A DNA stretch of 7,623 bases, from positions 1 through 7,623 of the forward strand of contig JAPLHG010000005.1 of the NCBI GenBank assembly GCA_026389745.1, in the 5' to 3' direction. Position numbers and translations under genes: made by a program. Below are positions 5,200 to 7,623 of this stretch, piece by piece; positions within the stretch are counted from its first letter, which is position 1, and each line of letters starts with the position of its first letter. The stretch comes from Chloroflexota bacterium (GTDB lineage Bacteria > Chloroflexota > Dehalococcoidia > Dehalococcoidales > Fen-1064). Below the pieces are notes generated by a model. The model was not told the origin of the DNA, made no database searches, and saw only the letters and a program-made list of their open reading frames with translations.

Positions 5200-5487
5200 A
5201 TGGAAGAAGATAAAGTGCTTATCGAACTGAATAATCTAAGGAAAGAAATACAACAACTAAAAAATAACCTAAGTAAAAGGCAGAGGGAAAATAGTTTATT
5301 TTCTTTATCCTTTTTCATCGAAGCATTTGGTATTTCTATTACACTATATTCCTCCGGAATATTAAACCAAGCGATCAGTTTTAATCCTCCCATTTGGTTC
5401 GGTTATATGGGTGTCGTAGTGGGTATTTTTATTATGTTGACCCCAATAATTACTTCTAGATCTAAGAGTAAAAAAGGCAATTTATAA
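5200..5487 (+). CDS. Small coiled-coil, two-TM membrane protein of unknown function
   Basis: This is a 95-aa protein. The ATG at 5200 is preferred over in-frame starts at 5122 and 5128 because those lie in the promoter and AGGA (5187-5190) precedes 5200 by 9 bases. Residues 1-35 (MEEDKVLIELNNLRKEIQQL...) form a strongly charged heptad-like helix, probably a coiled coil. Two hydrophobic segments follow (about 36-55 and 62-83), and the chain ends in a basic tail (SRSKSKKGN). The layout suggests a small oligomeric inner-membrane protein with both ends in the cytoplasm. I recognise no family. Lower G+C and A-rich codons distinguish it slightly from the glycosyltransferase upstream. Confidence 0.6.
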   Translation: MEEDKVLIELNNLRKEIQQLKNNLSKRQRENSLFSLSFFIEAFGISITLYSSGILNQAISFNPPIWFGYMGVVVGIFIMLTPIITSRSKSKKGNL

Positions 5488-5597
5488 AGAAGAATTTTTA
5501 GATCCCTCTTGTCTTTAGAAGAAGTCATTATTTTTACAAGTGTAATTATAGATAGAAAATATCCACTAATGAATTTCACCTAACCCAAAATGAAAAA

Positions 5598-5639
5598 GTA
5601 TCAAATAATCGTACCTATGGCTGGGCAGCGACCCCGATG
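5598..5639 (+). repeat. 42-bp direct repeat, left copy (D)
   Basis: It matches 6015-6056 at 36 of 42 positions; five of the six differences are transitions. The best-kept part is TAATCGTACCTATGGCTGG (19 bases identical). The two copies bracket the zinc-ribbon gene. The following GATGACAACGG is a weak match to the GATG-start core of the other dispersed repeats. Confidence 0.65.
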
Positions 5640-5664
5640 ACAACGGCGTTATTTCAACATAACT

Positions 5665-5694
5665 TTGATAATATTAGAAGAAATTCATCATACT
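5665..5694 (+). promoter_or_regulatory. Possible promoter of the zinc-ribbon gene
   Basis: TTGATA (5665-5670, 5/6), an 18-bp spacer and CATACT (5689-5694, 4/6). Transcription would start near 5701, just before the GAGGAA Shine-Dalgarno site at 5705-5710. Confidence 0.35.
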
Positions 5695-5717
5695 AAGCTT
5701 TTTTGAGGAATTGTAAG

Positions 5718-5999
5718 ATGAAAAAGTGGAAATGCATTCAAGTTCATCATCACAAAAATATCGGGGAATTGATTGAGGAATATCAGAACGATGGCTGGAA
5801 TCTTCACACTTACCAAGTAACTGGAGATTGGCTGGCATGGACAGCTAAACACTTCCTTTTGTTTCAGAAAGATGTCAAAGACGCTAAAGAAGTTAGCAGC
5901 AGGGGTTATCCCTGTCCTTATTGCCAGGTAATAGTTACTTTATCCGCAAAATCTTGTCCCAATTGCGGAAAAGATCTTTATTACCCTACAGATACTTAG
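5718..5999 (+). CDS. DUF4177-like protein with C-terminal zinc ribbon
   Basis: This is a 93-aa protein from ATG 5718, which has GAGGAA 7 bases upstream; an in-frame TTG at 5703 has none. Residues 1-50 (MKKWKCIQV..., with DGWNLHTYQV at 25-34) follow the pattern of DUF4177, a small alpha/beta domain with an N-terminal MKKWEY-like strand and a GWEL turn. A short linker leads to a four-cysteine zinc ribbon: CPYC (66-69) and CPNC (80-83), ending in GKDLYYP. Such ribbons bind structural zinc and often mediate contacts with protein or nucleic acid; the role here is unknown. It is cytoplasmic, with no signal peptide. The gene stands alone between two direct repeats and converges on the lipoprotein gene. 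The DUF4177 assignment is tentative; the ribbon is clear. Confidence 0.7.
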   Translation: MKKWKCIQVHHHKNIGELIEEYQNDGWNLHTYQVTGDWLAWTAKHFLLFQKDVKDAKEVSSRGYPCPYCQVIVTLSAKSCPNCGKDLYYPTDT

Positions 6000-6014
6000 C
6001 AGAGAAAGAGAACG

Positions 6015-6072
6015 GTATCAAGTAATCGTACCTATGGCTGGACAATGATCCCTATGTTCGTGCAGTGGTGAC
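6015..6072 (+). repeat. 42-bp direct repeat, right copy (E), continuing into the dispersed repeat core
   Basis: 6015-6056 repeats 5598-5639 in the same orientation. It runs on into ATGTTCGTGCAGTGGTGAC, which matches the core of copies A-C. This copy therefore links the long and short forms into one family. No convincing terminator was seen between the converging genes (6000-6103). Confidence 0.6.
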
Positions 6073-6103
6073 TTCATAGAGAACCAGCGAAAATTGAAAA
6101 AAC

Positions 6104-7285
6104 TCATGGGTTAGATGTTAGGAAACACTCAAATATCTTCTGAGCATTTTTATAGGCGTATTTCTCCTGTAAGTCAGCAGGTAATCTACCAATAACCTCA
6201 CGACTCAGATTAATCACAACATCGAACACTGAGTCATCAAAATGCCAGGTGTAGGATAGGTCGGTGCCCCATAAAACACGGTCCGGGTATAGCTCGAGCA
6301 TAGTTTCCAAATTATTAAGACCGTTCTGGACTAAGGCTTCAGTCCCTATACGGTTAATATCTGCCAAGAAGCGCTCAGCAGTGTCAGCAGCAGCACCACC
6401 CGGGAACAAAAGGTTATACCCTACCAGTTTCGAGGTGAATATCGAGTCGTTTGCATCTATGGTGAAATAGACATTTGAGTATTTATCCATTAATTGAGCG
6501 ACCAATTGCATATCTTCTTTTCGACCGTGAAAAAGGAAAATGGTATCAGGATAATCGCGTACGGAAGGTTCTATCTCGGATAATTCTGTAGCTCGCCCTC
6601 CCATATTAACAGTACTGAGATGAATCATAACTATACCTTTCACGGCGTTGACAGCTTGGAAGACGGCTTGCATAGCCGGGCTATTGAAGGTCACGCTCTG
6701 AAGATCCGTTTGGTAAAGGGCTATCTCACCCACACCCCACTGTAATCCCTGAGGTTGAAGATACTGTTGCAGCACTGACTTAGTGTACTGTTCTGAGGCG
6801 AATACCTGACTCCAGTTGGAGGCGTGGAAAAGCGGAATGATATGACTTCCAGTACCACTGATAATCGATTTAATACTTAATGCAGTGGAGCTGGTACTGT
6901 CTACGGGAAGTAAACAGAAGCCGATAGCCCAATTTACATTCCCTCCGCTTAAAAAGCTTATCAAACTATTGGCAGATCCAAAGCGTGACAATAGCGTATT
7001 CTCGTCCAAGTGTAGGTGGGTATCGAAAAGGGGACCTGTACCTGTATACGGTCCAGTAGTCGTTTGTGACGTAGTTTTGGCAGTTGTTGATGAGGTAGTA
7101 ACCACAGTTGATGTTGTTGTAGCTGGATGTGATGTTGTTATTGTTGTTGACGTAGCGGTTGTGGTTTCGGTTTTTTGTGTGGTTGTAGTGGATGTGGTAG
7201 TAGCTGATTTACCGCAGGATACCAGAACTGATGATAGAGCTAATAAACAGGCTGATACAAGCCATAGTATCTTTCGACTGTTCAA
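6104..7285 (-). CDS. Thr-rich lipoprotein with exported amidohydrolase (Amidohydro_2-like) domain
   Basis: This is 393 aa from a TTG start at 7285, chosen because GGAGGGGAGT (7291-7300) precedes it; an ATG at 7318 would place this site inside the gene and bury the signal peptide. The basic N-terminus, hydrophobic stretch and lipobox LVSC (Cys24) predict a lipid-anchored secreted protein. A Thr/Ser linker of about 50 residues (28-78) follows. The TIM-barrel metallohydrolase part begins at FDTHLHLDE (His90, His92). Later candidate metal or catalytic residues are Glu187 in GVGEIALYQ, His222 in MIHLS, His253 in LFHGR and Asp341 in LWGTDLSY; the C-terminus has the family's NAQKIFE helix. All expected ligands are present, so it is probably active, cleaving C-N, ester or C-C (decarboxylase-like) bonds of an unknown substrate outside the membrane. 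TatD-like relatives are the main alternative. Confidence 0.85.
   Translation of the reverse strand: MNSRKILWLVSACLLALSSVLVSCGKSATTTSTTTTQKTETTTATSTTITTSHPATTTSTVVTTSSTTAKTTSQTTTGPYTGTGPLFDTHLHLDENTLLSRFGSANSLISFLSGGNVNWAIGFCLLPVDSTSSTALSIKSIISGTGSHIIPLFHASNWSQVFASEQYTKSVLQQYLQPQGLQWGVGEIALYQTDLQSVTFNSPAMQAVFQAVNAVKGIVMIHLSTVNMGGRATELSEIEPSVRDYPDTIFLFHGRKEDMQLVAQLMDKYSNVYFTIDANDSIFTSKLVGYNLLFPGGAAADTAERFLADINRIGTEALVQNGLNNLETMLELYPDRVLWGTDLSYTWHFDDSVFDVVINLSREVIGRLPADLQEKYAYKNAQKIFECFLTSNP
7055..7205 (-). repeat. Thr/Ser low-complexity coding repeat
   Basis: On the minus strand this is a run of ACN codons with a few Ser, Val and Lys codons, encoding the lipoprotein linker. The codons vary (ACA, ACT, ACC), which suggests selection for threonine rather than a recent slippage expansion. 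Such linkers often project a domain from the cell surface and may be glycosylated (inference). Confidence 0.6.
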
Positions 7286-7290
7286 TTGGC

Positions 7291-7300
7291 ACTCCCCTCC
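7291..7300 (-). promoter_or_regulatory. Ribosome binding site deciding the TTG start of the lipoprotein
   Basis: GGAGGGGAGT on the minus strand ends 5 bases before the TTG at 7285. It moves the start 11 codons downstream of the first ATG in frame and yields a normal-length lipoprotein signal peptide. Confidence 0.7.
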
Positions 7301-7349
7301 TATTTTCTTAAAGAACATTCCGTATTTTCTCTATTCAAGTATCACCATG

Positions 7350-7378
7350 AGTATAGGAATCAAGAGCGAGTTTGTCAA
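7350..7378 (-). promoter_or_regulatory. Sigma70-type promoter of the lipoprotein gene
   Basis: On the minus strand: a perfect TTGACA (7373-7378), a 17-bp spacer and TATACT (7350-7355, 5/6). It is the best promoter in the window. The predicted start near 7343 gives a leader of about 58 bases. Confidence 0.7.
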
Positions 7379-7502
7379 ACATATTCTTTCTTCTTCTTGC
7401 CTCTGCCCAATCATAAACCCACGAAGGGCGATGCCTAACTAGCATTCGCCATATTTATATCTAATCATTAATTTGATATTAGCTCCGCCTGTTTGTTAAT
7501 TG

Positions 7503-7525
7503 TGTAGCGCTACAAAAAGTATACT
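7503..7525 (+). promoter_or_regulatory. Palindromic operator-like site and -10 box before the right-edge gene
   Basis: TGTAGCGCTACA (7503-7514) is a perfect 12-bp palindrome. TATACT (7520-7525) lies 5 bases later as a possible -10 box, so the palindrome would occupy the spacer of the promoter, a usual place for a repressor. No good -35 stands 16-18 bp upstream. The regulator is not identifiable. Confidence 0.35.
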
Positions 7526-7563
7526 GCTCCCCATTAAGACAAGCGGTTAGCTAAGGGAGTAAA

Positions 7564-7623
7564 ATGGCTGGTAACAGGGAGAAAAGCAGCCATGAAAAGA
7601 AGGAAATGGGACCCCAAGACCAA
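7564..7623 (+). CDS. Start of an uncharacterised charged protein (3' end beyond window)
   Basis: ATG 7564 is preceded by AAGGGAGT (7553-7560), and the frame is open for 20 codons to the edge. The visible N-terminus is hydrophilic and rich in Lys, Glu and Ser (MAGNREKSSHEKKEMG), so it is a cytoplasmic or disordered start with no signal peptide. Too little is visible for a family call. It is divergent from the lipoprotein gene, sharing a 278-base intergenic region. Confidence 0.55.
   Translation, partial: MAGNREKSSHEKKEMGPQDQ

Noticed and set aside
6885..7442. Long plus-strand ORF with a Val/Asp-rich middle
   Set aside because: It is antisense to the Thr-codon linker and signal peptide of the lipoprotein. 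The Val-rich stretch is the complement of ACN codons, and it has no start signal of its own.

Overview
The window reads as bacterial chromosome: moderate G+C, clear Shine-Dalgarno sites, several GTG/TTG starts and sigma70-type promoters. The membrane-anchored LuxR-type regulator, a DUF5671-like membrane protein, a GT87-like glycosyltransferase and a Thr-rich lipoprotein would fit an anaerobic Chloroflexota of the Dehalococcoidia type. That placement is inferred from the protein families only; no marker gene is present. No RNA gene, CRISPR array, complete transposase or phage module was seen.

Layout. (1) At 1-1137 (minus) there is a two-gene operon: an NTF2-like single-pass membrane protein, then a multi-pass DUF5671-like protein that runs off the left edge. 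A good promoter (TTGACA-17-TAGTAT) drives it. (2) At 1368-2228 (plus), divergent from this operon, lies a membrane-tethered LuxR-type transcription factor: six membrane spans, a coiled linker and a GerE helix-turn-helix. (3) At 2229-3290 there is a gene-poor stretch with two tiny, well-started membrane proteins (52 aa Lmo0937/DUF5670-like, 45 aa DUF3096-like), two stem-loop terminators and at least three copies of a short intergenic repeat. (4) At 3512-4798 (plus) is a GT-C fold (GT87/DUF2029-like) polytopic glycosyltransferase. Its last ~20 codons appear to be supplied by a REP-like hairpin element. (5) At 4799-6103 there is a remnant-like ORF, a small coiled-coil/two-TM protein, and a DUF4177-like zinc-ribbon protein flanked by direct copies of a 42-bp repeat. 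(6) At 6104-7285 (minus) is a lipoprotein with a long Thr/Ser linker and an exported amidohydrolase (Amidohydro_2-like) domain, with a textbook promoter. (7) At 7564-7623 (plus) is the beginning of an uncharacterised charged protein behind a 12-bp perfect palindrome.

Most gene products are predicted to act in or outside the cytoplasmic membrane: membrane sensor/regulator, small envelope proteins, lipid-linked glycosyl transfer and a surface lipoprotein. The genes nevertheless look like mostly independent transcription units rather than one pathway. The most unusual features are the non-coding repeats: a dispersed GTGCARTGGTAATAA-type family, a shuffled three-word repeat at ~3175 and ~5069, and the hairpin element that extends the glycosyltransferase. 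The regulator architecture, in which a kinase-like linker leads straight into a LuxR HTH, also stands out.
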